Source: JANWXD01 sp035575135
Lineage (GTDB): Bacteria > Acidobacteriota > Terriglobia > Bryobacterales > Bryobacteraceae
Length of the DNA: 64,000 nucleotides
Direction: 5' to 3'
NCBI GenBank assembly: GCA_035575135.1
Contig: DATLYE010000034.1
Span: 1 to 64,000 of the forward strand
Part shown: piece after piece, positions 8,638 through 18,300 of the stretch
Layout of the letters: each line of letters starts with the position of its first letter
Position numbering within the stretch: position 1 is the stretch's first letter
Notes under the pieces: generated by a model
What the model saw: only the letters and a program-made list of their open reading frames with translations
Database searches by the model: none
Told to the model about the DNA's origin: nothing
Position numbers and translations under genes: made by a program

Positions 8638-9646
8638 CGAGCGTGACCTTCCGGCCCTCGCGGCAGGACTGGTAGGCGGCGAGGACAAGTTCCAGGGCGC
8701 GGTAGCCTTCCTCCCCCGAAACCAGCGGCTTGCGCCCGGTGCGGACCGCTTCGCCGAAGTCGAGAAACTGGCGTTCGAACGGAGCCAGCGGAATGGCCAT
8801 CGGATCCGAGGAGCCCGACATGACCTCCTTGGCCAGCGGCGGCGGCTCGCCGAAATCATCGCGTACGTCCCAGGCCGTCAGCTTGTCTCCCGTGAGGATG
8901 GCGGTGCCTTTGGTGCCGTGGATCTCGATACGCTCCGAATAACCGGGCCACATGGCCGTAGACGCCTGGATCACGCCCGTGGCCCCGGAAGCGTAGCGCA
9001 TCGCCACGGTGATCACGTCTTCGGACTCGATCTTGTGCAGGGCGCCGAGCTGCCAGAAGGCGAACAGCTCGCGAACGGGACCGATCAGCCACAGCAGAAC
9101 GTCCACCTGGTGAATGGCCTGGTTGATGAGGGCTCCGCCCCCCTCGACCGCCCAGCTTCCTTTGATCGGGCGCGCATAATACTCCGGCGAGCGGTACCAC
9201 TTGACGTACGCGTCCGCCTGTATGATCTTGCCCAGGCGGCCGTCGGCGATGGCTTTGGTGAGAAACAGGCTCGAATCGTCGAAGCGGTGCTGGCTGACAA
9301 CGCCGAGCCGGATCCCGGCCCGCCGGGCGGTTTCGATCATCTGGCGGGCCGTTTCCAGGTTCGTGGCGATCGGTTTTTGGACCTGCACCGACTTGCCCGC
9401 AGCGGCGCACGCCTCGACCGGCTGCAGGCGGAAGTCGGGAAAGGTGCACACATCCACGTAATCCACCTCGGGGTGGCGGCAGACTTCTTCGTACGAGGGC
9501 ACGAATTGGCAGCCGTACGTCTCGGCGAACTTCCGGCCCGCTTCCTCATTGATGTCCGTGCAGACCGTCACCCGGTAGCCGATGTTGCGGTAGGCTTGCG
9601 CGTGTTTATGAGAGATGGCTCCCGTTCCGATGATTCCGACTCGCAT
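8624..9646 (-). CDS. Gfo/Idh/MocA family oxidoreductase
   Basis: 340 aa. The Rossmann motif GTGAISHKHAQAY starts at residue 7 and the acid binding the NAD(P) ribose is at D31. The family's EKP motif appears as QKP (90-92); the Lys is kept. The C-terminal alpha/beta domain carries NQAIHQVDVLLWL, with the usual catalytic His. Members oxidise or reduce sugars, inositols and sugar acids; the substrate cannot be told from sequence. A TATACT hexamer at 9673-9678 lies 26 nt upstream of the ATG. It is the first gene of the thrB / U32-like run. Confidence 0.85.
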   Translation of the reverse strand: MRVGIIGTGAISHKHAQAYRNIGYRVTVCTDINEEAGRKFAETYGCQFVPSYEEVCRHPEVDYVDVCTFPDFRLQPVEACAAAGKSVQVQKPIATNLETARQMIETARRAGIRLGVVSQHRFDDSSLFLTKAIADGRLGKIIQADAYVKWYRSPEYYARPIKGSWAVEGGGALINQAIHQVDVLLWLIGPVRELFAFWQLGALHKIESEDVITVAMRYASGATGVIQASTAMWPGYSERIEIHGTKGTAILTGDKLTAWDVRDDFGEPPPLAKEVMSGSSDPMAIPLAPFERQFLDFGEAVRTGRKPLVSGEEGYRALELVLAAYQSCREGRKVTLDGGL

Positions 9647-9672
9647 GGGATGCTGCTCCGGTCGAACTCAGC

Positions 9673-9678
9673 AGTATA
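9673..9678 (-). promoter_or_regulatory. candidate -10 (TATACT) for the oxidoreductase-thrB run
   Basis: TATACT on the minus strand, 26 nt before the ATG at 9646, in the 61-bp gap after the fucose-isomerase-like gene. No -35 resembling TTGACA is found at 16-18 bp. Confidence 0.35.
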
Positions 9679-9707
9679 ACGCGCGGCGGGGCCGTACCGG
9701 CGGCGCT

Positions 9708-11327
9708 TCACAGGCCGCAGTGGGAACCGCAGATGCTCACTTCCAGGCCCAGTTCACGGAACGTGGCGGCTTTGACGGCGAGGGCGAAATTGGCCGCCTG
9801 GGCGTCAGGCGCGTAAGCCACCTGGATGTGATTGGACTTGTGGCGCGCCATCATCTGATCGCGCGTGATCCCGTAAGTGACGGCGTGCATGATGGGCCAC
9901 TGCGGCGTGGTGATGGCCCAGCGGCGTTCGGTCTCCTCCCGCGGCAACTCCACCACCTGCGCGCGGCCGAGGTCGGCCTTGAGGCGCCCGTCCTCGATGA
10001 AGACGCGGCTCCAGACGATTTCGCCGGGCTTGCTGATGCCCTTGAGCGTGCCGCCGCCGAGGGGAAAGTACATGGGCGGCTGGCGCTCGCTGACGGCTCC
10101 GGCGTAGCCGCCGATGAAGTGGGCCGGAGGCGCGGCGCCGGAAATTTCGAAAACCCACACGAACTCCTCGCGCCCGTCCCAGGCGTAGGGTTCGCCGTAG
10201 CGCACGTCATGGAGTGTCGTTTCGGGCGGAAAGCCGAGCCGGCGCCAGACGCGGTTGGTGACGAGCGCATCCAGACCGGCGCACTCGTCCACCTCGTTGA
10301 AATGCGGCAGGGGTTGGCCTTCGTACAGGATTCTCCCGGTGCGGGGATGGCGCACGGGCGGGCGGTCGGAGTTATTGAGCAGACCCTCGACCAGGTCGGA
10401 GGCGGGCGTCAGATCCTTGAGGCCCTGCTGGTACTGAATGCCGATGGTGTCGCAGCCGAACTCGTCGGCGATGCGCAGCGCGGCGATGTACATTTTGCAC
10501 TGCTGGTGGATCTGCTCGTCGGTCAGGTCCGTCTCCGGGTCGGGTCCGGTGAGGAAGCGCATGCCCTTGGCGTCGAGCCAGGCACGGACCTGGCGGGCCT
10601 CCTCGTCCGGCACGCGCAGCATTTCGGCGTAGAGAGCGGACTGGCTGAGGCGCTCCTTGAAGACGCCGGTGGGATGGAGGAGTTCGTCCGGGATGATGGC
10701 GTTGTACATGCCCATGCAGCCTTCATCGAAGACGCCCATGATGGCTTTGTTGCGGCGGAGCTGTTCGGCCAGTTCGGCGCCGGTGCGTTCGGCCTCGGCA
10801 GGGAGGCGCACGTCGCGCAGGCTGCGCACGTGGCTCGTGTCGTGGACGACGGGTTCGCCGGCGAGCCAGCGGCGCAGGCCGCCCAGGAAGAAATCGTCGT
10901 TGAAGTCGGCGCTCCACAAGGTGCTGTAGCGGACGCCGGCCTTGGTCAGCGAGCCGTTGAGGTTCAGCAAGCCGACCAGACCCGGCCATTGGCCGCTCCA
11001 GTTGGCGACGGTGAGGATGGGCCCTTTGTGAGTATAGAGGCCGTGCAGGATGTGGTGGCTGTACTGCCAGACGGCCTCGACGACAACGAGCGGGGCGTGC
11101 TCGGGGATGGTGCGGAAGACCTCCATGCCGTACTTTTGGGAGTCAATGAAGCCGTGGCCTTTGGCCGGATCGAAGGGGTGAGCGCGGAGGACGTCGCGGC
11201 CCTCGCGGCGGATGGCGGCGATGACGGCCTCCTCGGCCTTCTGCTGGGCGGGCCAGCATTTCTGGTTGGCGGAAAGTCGCAGATCTCCGTTGGCGACGAG
11301 CAGGACGGTTTCCGGCATGCTTCTCAT
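9708..11327 (-). CDS. L-fucose/L-arabinose isomerase-like protein
   Basis: 539 aa. The overall layout, with an N-terminal nucleotide-fold-like domain, a central domain with GCMGMYNAIIPDELL, and a C-terminal barrel ending in AVTYGITRDQMMARHKSNHIQVAY, resembles FucI/AraA-type ketol isomerases, which use Glu, Asp and His to hold Mn2+. A His in the C-terminal RHKSNHIQ fits the conserved metal or substrate His; the acidic ligands I cannot assign with certainty. It may interconvert a deoxy- or pentose sugar, or be a family member of unknown activity. Either ATG (11327 or 11318) could start it. It lies head to head with tRNA-Lys. Confidence 0.65.
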   Translation of the reverse strand: MRSMPETVLLVANGDLRLSANQKCWPAQQKAEEAVIAAIRREGRDVLRAHPFDPAKGHGFIDSQKYGMEVFRTIPEHAPLVVVEAVWQYSHHILHGLYTHKGPILTVANWSGQWPGLVGLLNLNGSLTKAGVRYSTLWSADFNDDFFLGGLRRWLAGEPVVHDTSHVRSLRDVRLPAEAERTGAELAEQLRRNKAIMGVFDEGCMGMYNAIIPDELLHPTGVFKERLSQSALYAEMLRVPDEEARQVRAWLDAKGMRFLTGPDPETDLTDEQIHQQCKMYIAALRIADEFGCDTIGIQYQQGLKDLTPASDLVEGLLNNSDRPPVRHPRTGRILYEGQPLPHFNEVDECAGLDALVTNRVWRRLGFPPETTLHDVRYGEPYAWDGREEFVWVFEISGAAPPAHFIGGYAGAVSERQPPMYFPLGGGTLKGISKPGEIVWSRVFIEDGRLKADLGRAQVVELPREETERRWAITTPQWPIMHAVTYGITRDQMMARHKSNHIQVAYAPDAQAANFALAVKAATFRELGLEVSICGSHCGL

Positions 11328-11328
11328 T

Positions 11329-11356
11329 TTGCCACTGCGCCGAAGCCTGCTATGCT
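11329..11356 (+). promoter_or_regulatory. promoter of tRNA-Lys
   Basis: TTGCCA (11329-11334) and TATGCT (11351-11356) are spaced by 16 bp and end 23 bp before the mature tRNA 5' end, giving a short leader of about 16 nt. This is one of the few places in the window where both -35 and -10 look standard. Confidence 0.5.
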
Positions 11357-11379
11357 GGGAAGCGGAAGGCCCGCCCTTC

Positions 11380-11455
11380 GAGCCGGTAGCTCAGGCGGTA
11401 GAGCATCTGCCTTTTAAGCAGAGGGTCGCGGGTTCGAGTCCCGCCCGGCTCACCA
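11380..11455 (+). tRNA. tRNA-Lys (anticodon TTT)
   Basis: A full cloverleaf can be drawn: acceptor GAGCCGG (11380-11386) with CCGGCTC (11445-11451), D arm GCTC...GAGC, anticodon stem TCTGC/GCAGA around CTTTTAA with TTT at 11413-11415, T arm GCGGG-TTCGAGT-CCCGC, discriminator A and an encoded CCA (11453-11455). The Cmr operon begins 120 bp downstream in convergent orientation, so this tRNA is the natural candidate for an integration point, though I found no second copy of its 3' end. Confidence 0.97.
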
Positions 11456-11482
11456 GCGTCCTCCTGGATTTTGCGCGGATCG

Positions 11483-11536
11483 CCCAGTCGGTACGTGTGT
11501 CACCTACGCTCGCTCCGACGTAGCGTTTGGACTGGG
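11483..11536. terminator. nested hairpin between tRNA-Lys and cmr6
   Basis: CCCAGTC (11483-11489) pairs with GACTGGG (11530-11536), and inside it CTACG (11504-11508) with CGTAG (11519-11523). It sits between two converging transcripts and could end both, but no T-run follows on either strand. The sequence is not repeated nearby, so it is not a CRISPR repeat. Confidence 0.4.
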
Positions 11537-11575
11537 TACACGCTTCGTTGCAGCAGTCCAGAATTGAGTTTTCGC

Positions 11576-12883
11576 TTAAGCCAGGGCGGTCAGCTTGACG
11601 TAGTTCCCAAGCACCTCAACAGTGACGTCCACGTTGGTGAGAGTCTTACTCTTCCTGAGCTGATTGGCGCGTTCCTCGCCGAGCGCAGCCAGAAACTGTT
11701 CGGCCGCTTGGCCCGTCAAAGGGGCGGTCGTTTGGTTCTGGAACATCGCTTGGATGCTCTTCTGACCCGGATCGTAGCGTAGCGTGGCGCCTCGCCACAG
11801 GGAACCTTCGGAGGGGACTCGTTTCACAGGCTGTGCCTGCTCGACTTCTTTCATCGCGCCGTAGCCCACGGCGGTCTTTGCTCCGAAACCGAGCCAGCAA
11901 AAGGCGTGCTCAAAGGCCGCACGCGTCAATTGCTTCCATCGCTCCGCCTCCAGCAATTCCGGCGCTACTGTCCTTAAGCGCAGTAGGTCGCAGGTGACGT
12001 GAAAAACAAATCGAGAACCAGGAGGAACCGTGAGGAAGCAGATCGGGTTGGGCTGGCCGCAGTCGTGAGGAGAGGCTGCGTTCTGGTAGTAATCGCTGTA
12101 GTGGGGCGTCATCACTTCCACCAGCAATCCGTCCCCTGCGATCTCGGGGACCACATCCCAGAAGCGCAACACTCCGCGAAAATGCCTCTTTTCTCCTTCG
12201 GCCGTCTCACGGCCGAAGAGAACGTCCAGCTTGGAGAGCCGCATGCTGGCGGCTTGGCCGTCCTGTCTTAGCCGCAGCTCGTAGCTGAGCTCCGCGCTCC
12301 AACCCTTCGTTTGCCCCCACCGGCCGCTTGCCAGCTCCCGCGCGGCCTGCCGCAGGACTCCTTTGACGCCGCTGCCGGGCAAGTACGGCAAACCGTAGGG
12401 GCTCAGGAACGAAAAGCCGTTTTCGAGGGGATGTTCGTTGCCTAAGCCGGTGGTGAAGGGAGCGACGGCCGTAGCTGCGACACGCAGCACAGAATGTGAA
12501 GGAAGCAGGTTGGCGATTGCCACCTGCCGTTCGATGCAAGCTTTCAGGCGGTTCTTGTCGGCTGGGCTAATCGTGATGATGCGCTGCCATGCCCAGAACA
12601 TGTGGAAGTCGTTCTTTTGCCATAGATCCGGCAGCTTTTGGCGCGCCACCATCTCTTGAATGACTTGCGCACGCCCCTGCTTCGATACCTCGGCTGCGAA
12701 ACGCTCGGCCTGTCGACTCTTCGCTTGCGAGCGCTCGTCGAGTTCCTTCCCCTGGTCCTGTTGGGTGGTCCAGATCGGCAACAGAAGACCGAAGCGCAGC
12801 CCGGGTGATGCTTGTTCGAGATTGGATAGGTTGCTTTCGCCCAATATGTTGAGCAGATATTTCGGCACCGCAGGTATGGGCAT
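11576..12883 (-). CDS. cmr6: type III-B CRISPR RAMP protein Cmr6
   Basis: 435 aa from the ATG at 12883. The start is fixed by GGGAGG just upstream, which lies across the cmr5 stop; the longer upstream frame is a shadow of cmr5. The RAMP signature is the glycine-rich loop LPYLPGSGVKGVLR in the middle of the protein. Cmr6 caps the backbone of the Cmr complex near the 3' end of the crRNA, next to Cmr1. It is the last gene of the operon and ends 120 bp from tRNA-Lys. Position in the operon and the RAMP loop make the call firm. Confidence 0.9.
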   Translation of the reverse strand: MPIPAVPKYLLNILGESNLSNLEQASPGLRFGLLLPIWTTQQDQGKELDERSQAKSRQAERFAAEVSKQGRAQVIQEMVARQKLPDLWQKNDFHMFWAWQRIITISPADKNRLKACIERQVAIANLLPSHSVLRVAATAVAPFTTGLGNEHPLENGFSFLSPYGLPYLPGSGVKGVLRQAARELASGRWGQTKGWSAELSYELRLRQDGQAASMRLSKLDVLFGRETAEGEKRHFRGVLRFWDVVPEIAGDGLLVEVMTPHYSDYYQNAASPHDCGQPNPICFLTVPPGSRFVFHVTCDLLRLRTVAPELLEAERWKQLTRAAFEHAFCWLGFGAKTAVGYGAMKEVEQAQPVKRVPSEGSLWRGATLRYDPGQKSIQAMFQNQTTAPLTGQAAEQFLAALGEERANQLRKSKTLTNVDVTVEVLGNYVKLTALA

Positions 12884-12888
12884 TGTCG

Positions 12889-13242
12889 CTAACCTCCCTT
12901 TCTGGCGGACGCCATCTGGCGCAGCCACTTCAGCCAGGCCAGAGCCTCGGTGGTAATCGCTTGGTAGTCAGCGGGCCGCGCGTTCATCAGCGCCTCCATG
13001 AAAGGAGTGAAGTCGGACTTGCCCTTAAAAATCTCGGGAAAACGACCGGCGAGCCACCGGCGAAGGTCTCTCGCGATCGTCTCGTTGGCATCCCCCTTCT
13101 GGTGACAGAACGCCAGCACCTGCATGAGTCCGGAATTCATGATCAACGCCGGCAATCCCTTGGTCGCGTTGACCGCCTCCTTGTTGTAATCCTTACAGCG
13201 GTCCCAAGCTTCCTGAGCGCGTTTTTGGTCAATCGTCGTCAT
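12889..13242 (-). CDS. cmr5: type III-B CRISPR small subunit Cmr5
   Basis: 117 aa, small and mostly helical, starting MTTIDQKRAQEAW, with the segment GLPALIMNSGLMQVLAFCHQK that is typical of Cmr5. Cmr5 forms the inner filament that lines the target RNA in the Cmr complex. Its ATG overlaps the cmr4 stop by four bases (13239-13242), indicating coupled translation. The stop is followed after only 5 bp by cmr6. Confidence 0.92.
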   Translation of the reverse strand: MTTIDQKRAQEAWDRCKDYNKEAVNATKGLPALIMNSGLMQVLAFCHQKGDANETIARDLRRWLAGRFPEIFKGKSDFTPFMEALMNARPADYQAITTEALAWLKWLRQMASARKGG

Positions 13243-14141
13243 ACGGACGCCTCCATGCTGGCCACGACGAGGCCGCGGCCGGTCGTAGCATCCCCTCCGA
13301 GTTGCAAGAGCTTCCCGTTGATCGCGTTGCTGATTTTCGCCAAAACCTGCTCTGCGCTCAGTCGCTCCTTGGCGTTGCCGTCGCGTGTCAGGCTCGCAAG
13401 CACCGGCGCCACCAGGATCGTCTCCGGAGGTAGATTTTCGGTGTAAAACAAACCTCCCTCCTCCGCGGATCCGGTTTCCGCGTTGATGCGTACATGCGGC
13501 TCCACCAAAGTGGCGTTCTTGGCGAAGAACGCGAAATCGGTATCCGAGAGCAGGACCAGGTGCCGGCTCAGCTTGTCCCGGAAGTAGCGGAACTGTCGTT
13601 GGTCAGGGATGACCTTCTCCCCCAGGAACTCGGCCCACGGCTTTAGGTGCGGAGAATTCGTAGCGCTGTACTCGAATGCTTCCAGATGCAACTTGTCGCC
13701 GTACAGCAAACCGTTGTCAGCCACCAGACAGCAACCTTCGTTCACGTTGTCGAGCGCGGGCTGTGGTGGCGTGACACCCACCAGCTCCAGTAGACGATGG
13801 GTCCGCCAAAGTGCGTACGGGCAAGTGGCCCACACAAAACCCTCCTTGAGGCTGCGGACCGGCATGGCGACCAGTTGGGCATCGCCAAAGCTGACGGCGC
13901 CCGCGTGGAGGCGATCCGAGCCCGCCTCCGGCCCAAACAGCCGATCGAGCAGACTCTCCTCGCCGGCTAACAGCTTGAAACTGTGCCGTACTGCTCCCTT
14001 GAGGCCGGATCCGGCAAAGCAAGGATGTTCCGTGTGGCGCTCCCGTTGGATCGGATTGTCAATGACTCCGATCGTCTGCCCCGTGCCCATGTGCACGGGA
14101 CTGACGCAATAGAGAAACATCGCCGCGCGTCGTTCGAACAT
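13239..14141 (-). CDS. cmr4: type III-B CRISPR backbone RNase Cmr4
   Basis: 300 aa from the ATG at 14141, preceded by a strong AGGAGGAG Shine-Dalgarno; the frame is open further up but only inside cmr3. The RAMP core shows an N-terminal beta strand (FLYCVSPVHMGTG), the loop GVIDNPIQRERHTEHP, and the glycine-rich FAGSGLKGAVRH. D28 in the IDNPIQRE loop is the position of the Asp that cuts target RNA every six nucleotides in characterised Cmr4/Csm3, so RNase activity is expected to be intact. Several copies form the crRNA-binding backbone. Confidence 0.93.
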   Translation of the reverse strand: MFERRAAMFLYCVSPVHMGTGQTIGVIDNPIQRERHTEHPCFAGSGLKGAVRHSFKLLAGEESLLDRLFGPEAGSDRLHAGAVSFGDAQLVAMPVRSLKEGFVWATCPYALWRTHRLLELVGVTPPQPALDNVNEGCCLVADNGLLYGDKLHLEAFEYSATNSPHLKPWAEFLGEKVIPDQRQFRYFRDKLSRHLVLLSDTDFAFFAKNATLVEPHVRINAETGSAEEGGLFYTENLPPETILVAPVLASLTRDGNAKERLSAEQVLAKISNAINGKLLQLGGDATTGRGLVVASMEASV

Positions 14142-14157
14142 AACTCCTCCTAGCTGT

Positions 14158-15327
14158 TCAATTCGCCCACTGGGCCAGCCATATCCGATTGAACCCTTCG
14201 GCCCGACGTTGCCTGTCCAGCCAGTTTGCCGACCACAATCCCTCAGCCACCAGCCGCCGCAAGGCGTCTTCGTCCGCTTCCAGCTCATCAAACCAGTACA
14301 CGCTGCCCGCCGGCGCGGCGCGCCAGGCGGGCTTAGGCTGTTGTCTGGCGAGATCCCAGCCTGAGACGACTTCCGCGCGCGCTACGCACGCACTGACCAG
14401 CCGGGCGCGAACACCGTGCAGATCGAACTCCCAGCTGCCGCAGGTCAAACCGGTGGGTAGCCAACCCTCGGGGAAAATCCCTGGCGAGGCCAGAATCATG
14501 CGGAAGCGATGGGATCGGACGATTGCGTCATAGTCGGGCTCCGGCGGGGCGTAGCCGCAGACTTCGCTGACCACCATGCCACGTCCATCGCCGCCCACGC
14601 GCAACAGCCCGTCCCTGGGCGCCTCGGCCCCGGTAATTTCCACCAAGAAGCCCACGGCGAAGTTCTCCGCACTCTGCACGTTCCCCTTAAACGCGCGCAT
14701 CGCCACGGCCACCGACGTGAAAAGGCGTCCTTCGGCCGCGGCTCGCGTGGCCGGATCTAGACCCACACCCACCCGCGGCTCCAAGCACCAAAGCTCAGAG
14801 TGCTTCACCAAGTGATTCCTCCTGGGGAACTTACCCTCCAAGTACTCTCGCCAGCCCTCCTCAGTCAACCAGTACCCCTCGGCCGGTTTGCCTTGTCGCG
14901 GTTGCGCCAACACGGGGTGCAGCGGCAGGGGATAGGAACTGGCAAGGGTCGGCGCGAGGCTCTCCAAACGGAGAGGGCGAAGGCTGCGAATCCGCGGACT
15001 ACCCCCCGAACTTTCCACAAAAAGATCTGCTGGCGGCGCCATCAGCAGCTGAATGCGCGCATCCGCGAACCGGCGCGCCACGTGGAAGGCGAGAACCCGA
15101 AACGGCCCCGGCTCTGCCGGCGTACCCAGGCTTGGATGCCTGACCAGGCCGCGCGCAAACGCCGCCAAGTCGCAGCGATCGTCGGCCAGAATTCGCGACC
15201 GCAACGCTCCTGCGATGACGGAAGGCCACGGTGGCATGTAGCTCTCCCCGTAGCTGCCCGGATCCCCAAAACCCTCGTTGCCACGGAGGAACAGCACATC
15301 AACCGGCTCCAGAAAGACGTAGCTCAT
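14158..15327 (-). CDS. cmr3: type III-B CRISPR RAMP protein Cmr3
   Basis: 389 aa. The N terminus FLEPVDVLFLRGNEGFG followed by MPPWPSVIAGALRSRIL is the standard Cmr3 opening. Cmr3 binds the 5' handle of the crRNA and pairs with Cmr2. Its ATG overlaps the cmr2 stop by four bases (15324-15327). Cmr4 follows after 16 bp. The handle sequence it recognises cannot be predicted because no repeat array is in the window. Confidence 0.92.
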   Translation of the reverse strand: MSYVFLEPVDVLFLRGNEGFGDPGSYGESYMPPWPSVIAGALRSRILADDRCDLAAFARGLVRHPSLGTPAEPGPFRVLAFHVARRFADARIQLLMAPPADLFVESSGGSPRIRSLRPLRLESLAPTLASSYPLPLHPVLAQPRQGKPAEGYWLTEEGWREYLEGKFPRRNHLVKHSELWCLEPRVGVGLDPATRAAAEGRLFTSVAVAMRAFKGNVQSAENFAVGFLVEITGAEAPRDGLLRVGGDGRGMVVSEVCGYAPPEPDYDAIVRSHRFRMILASPGIFPEGWLPTGLTCGSWEFDLHGVRARLVSACVARAEVVSGWDLARQQPKPAWRAAPAGSVYWFDELEADEDALRRLVAEGLWSANWLDRQRRAEGFNRIWLAQWAN

Positions 15328-18300
15328 GGAGTCACGCCCGCCGTAACGCGCTGCTCGCGCGCCAGGAAATCTGCCACGCAGAGAAAATTCCGCAGCCAGC
15401 TCTTAGCGTGGTTTTCGCGTCGCTTAAGGCCGAAGCCGCAAAATCCGCCTGACGGCTCCTTCAGGGCTGCCCCACCATCAGCCTCCATCGCGAGGCGCTT
15501 GGCAAGTACGTCCGCTTCAGCTTTCGCCGCATCACCCGATTGCCTCTTGAGCTGATACGCCAGCAGCGACTCGAGCATCTCGCGGTCTAGCCGGTCGTCA
15601 GTCTCGGGAAGTTGCTCCAGCCACTCCACGATGTGATAGACTGCGCGGCGCGACACGTCCTGACGCGCGAGAAATTTGCTCAGATCCTCGAGCAGCGCGA
15701 TCTGTTCGTTCCACTCTAGCATGAGCTGCAACGTGCTTCCGGACCGCTTGATCACCGTGACATGCACGGCGTCGCGTTCCTTGATCTTTCCGGGGTTGCA
15801 CCGGTCGGGCCTGCGGAAGTTCTTGGCGAGCCGTTCGGCCTCCCGCAACTGCCGCAGCACGAACGATAACGGCGCCTGGTGGTGTGCAATCACGATCCCG
15901 CAAGAAGCGGTGGCGCGCAGTCCCATCATCCGCATCAGTCGGCCCTTCAGCCAGGCGAAGCCCTGCTTGGCCGCGAGCGCGTCGCCTTTACGCAGCGAGT
16001 TCCAATCCTGCGCCTCGTGCTCCGGAAACGAGCCGCTGTAAGCCCAGCGAAGCTCTTGCGCCGCTGGCAAGGCATCGGATGCGGGGAGCATGGCCAGCAC
16101 GTCATCGCCGCCCGAATAGATGAGGCGCCCCGGATGTTTTTCTTCGACGATGTGTGGCACCACCACCTGGGAAAAATCGGTGAGCGCCGCCGAGATTACC
16201 ATGTGGCGGTTGGGTGACACCGGGCGCGGCTGGTCACCGTAACTTTTCAGCGCCGGGCTGGAGCGGCACAACGTCTTGAAGCCCGCGCGGACCTGCGGGT
16301 GAAAGCTTTCGAGGAACGTAATCGAGGCAGCCGGCCCTTCGGGATCCGGTTCGGCGCTGCTCGCCGCGCTGAGAATCCGGCCCATGCGATCGCCGTCCAT
16401 CAACACCAGCCCATAGTAAGTCTCCAGTCGAGGCGCCTCGTCCAAGGATTGAGCGCCGGACAGCGCCATCCGCACCCGCCGCACCTCCTCTGCCCAGCAT
16501 TTTTCGTCCTCGGACTCCCTGGCGGCATCCAACAGGGCAGGGATGCAGCGCGCCAGACCGAGGTGTGGATGGTTGTGAAATCGGTTCACCAGGCGGCGGG
16601 GCAGCGCGACTGGTTCCGGTTGCATCTGTTCGAAGCGTACCCTTAGCTGCTTGGCCGCCTCGCTCCCGGCGATGCTCCCTTCAAGCCAACGCTCCAATTG
16701 TGCCGCCAGCGCCATGGTGTGCGTGGAGACCACAAACCGCTGCTTGAGTCCGCCCGTCTCTGCCTTCACCTCCTCGGCGAACAAAGTGGGCCAAAGACGT
16801 TTGATTGCCGGCAGGGCGCTCAAGTGCTCTCCCCGCTTGGCCCAAGCCGGTTTCCGCTCGGCGATGCGAGTCCACAGTGTCTCGACCTTCCCCGAAGCGC
16901 GCTCGCTTTTGGGAACCGTCAAGTGGGCCCGGTCCGTGGTCAACCACTCGGCTTGGCCCGTCAGCGTGCACCGCCAACCCTCCTGGCGTCCCTGGTCGAA
17001 CGGACGTACAGTCTTGGCTGAGGCCAGCAACCTGTCGGTGAGCTCGTAGACGGCTGGGTACAGCACGCCTGGCTGGGGGGTATAAAACGTCAGTCCTCCG
17101 GGAAGATCCAGCTCTTGGGACAGCAGCTTCCAAGCAGGGGTGGCCAAAAAACCTGCAGAGTCCGAAGGTTCCAACCCGTAAAAGGGCGCCATTGCTTTAC
17201 GAAGCTCGCTGACGTCTAGATCGCCTGACCCCGAAGCGTTCGACCGGGACATCTTTCGGATTAAGTTGAACGGCGTTGATGCCCAGTGCACCTCAGGAAA
17301 ATTCGCGAGTTGCCGGCGCATCTGCTCATATGCGGGAAGCGAATCGTCTCGCTCAGTGTCGGGCTCTTTTATGCCCGCAACCTCAAGCAACCGATCAACG
17401 GTACGCATCCCGAGATCAAGCATCCACCGGCGAACTTCGTCCCGGCACCTCAGGGCCAGCTCGCGAGCCCTTGAGGCCGGCACGATAGCGACGAAACGGT
17501 TCGGCAACGCAGCCGAAAAGAGCGGGTTGGCGTCCGGCGCTTTGTTGCGCCAAAGGCAATTGTGGAAAAGTTGAGCCGGAAGTCCCATTTGATCACGCAG
17601 CCAGAGATCCACCAAAGCGATGCCGCGCAGCCTGGGGTATATGACGGCGTCCGGCCCTAGCTCTTCGCACAACGGCCGCGCCGCCTCCCACAACAGGCGA
17701 GACAGTAAGTGCGATCCAGCCCACAGGTCCTCCGTCTTGCGTGCCGCTTGGATGAAGCTTTGTACGGGTCCGATGGAAAAGATCAGTAAGGCTGCATCGT
17801 TTTCAGGATCTGCAGCGAAAGCGCCCGCCAAGGCCGAAACCAGATCCAGATGATCCCAGATGCTGTGATCGGGGACGCGGGTGTCGGCAGGCAAGAGTTT
17901 CCATAGCTCTCCCAGTTTTCCGGCGTCCTTTTCTTCTTTGAGCTCGGGCCCGAAGCGCCACAGGGCGAGCGCAATCCGGTGCCAGTCGGGCCCGGCAGTC
18001 GTGCCCGCGCCGCAGGCTTGCACCAAATCCGCCATGTGCGCAAAGCTGCGATGCTTGATGTTTTCGATCTCAGTTGCCGCCAACCTACCGGGGAGCTCGA
18101 AGGTAGTGCCCGACAGGGGATGGATCAAGGCCGCTTGTTCGTACCAGCGCACTTGCGCCCAATCGGCGACACGGGGGACCTCTTTCTCTTTGTCCCTCTC
18201 CATGGGCCAGTTCGGACGGTCCGCCGCAGCAGCCCACGAGTCGGCCTTCTGGACAATGCGGTAAACATCTCGCGGTAAGCCGGTGCGAAACGTAAGCGAG

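Noticed and set aside
11456..11575. Possible CRISPR repeat or array beside cmr6
   Set aside because: The hairpin there occurs once; no regularly spaced repeat is seen here or elsewhere in the window.
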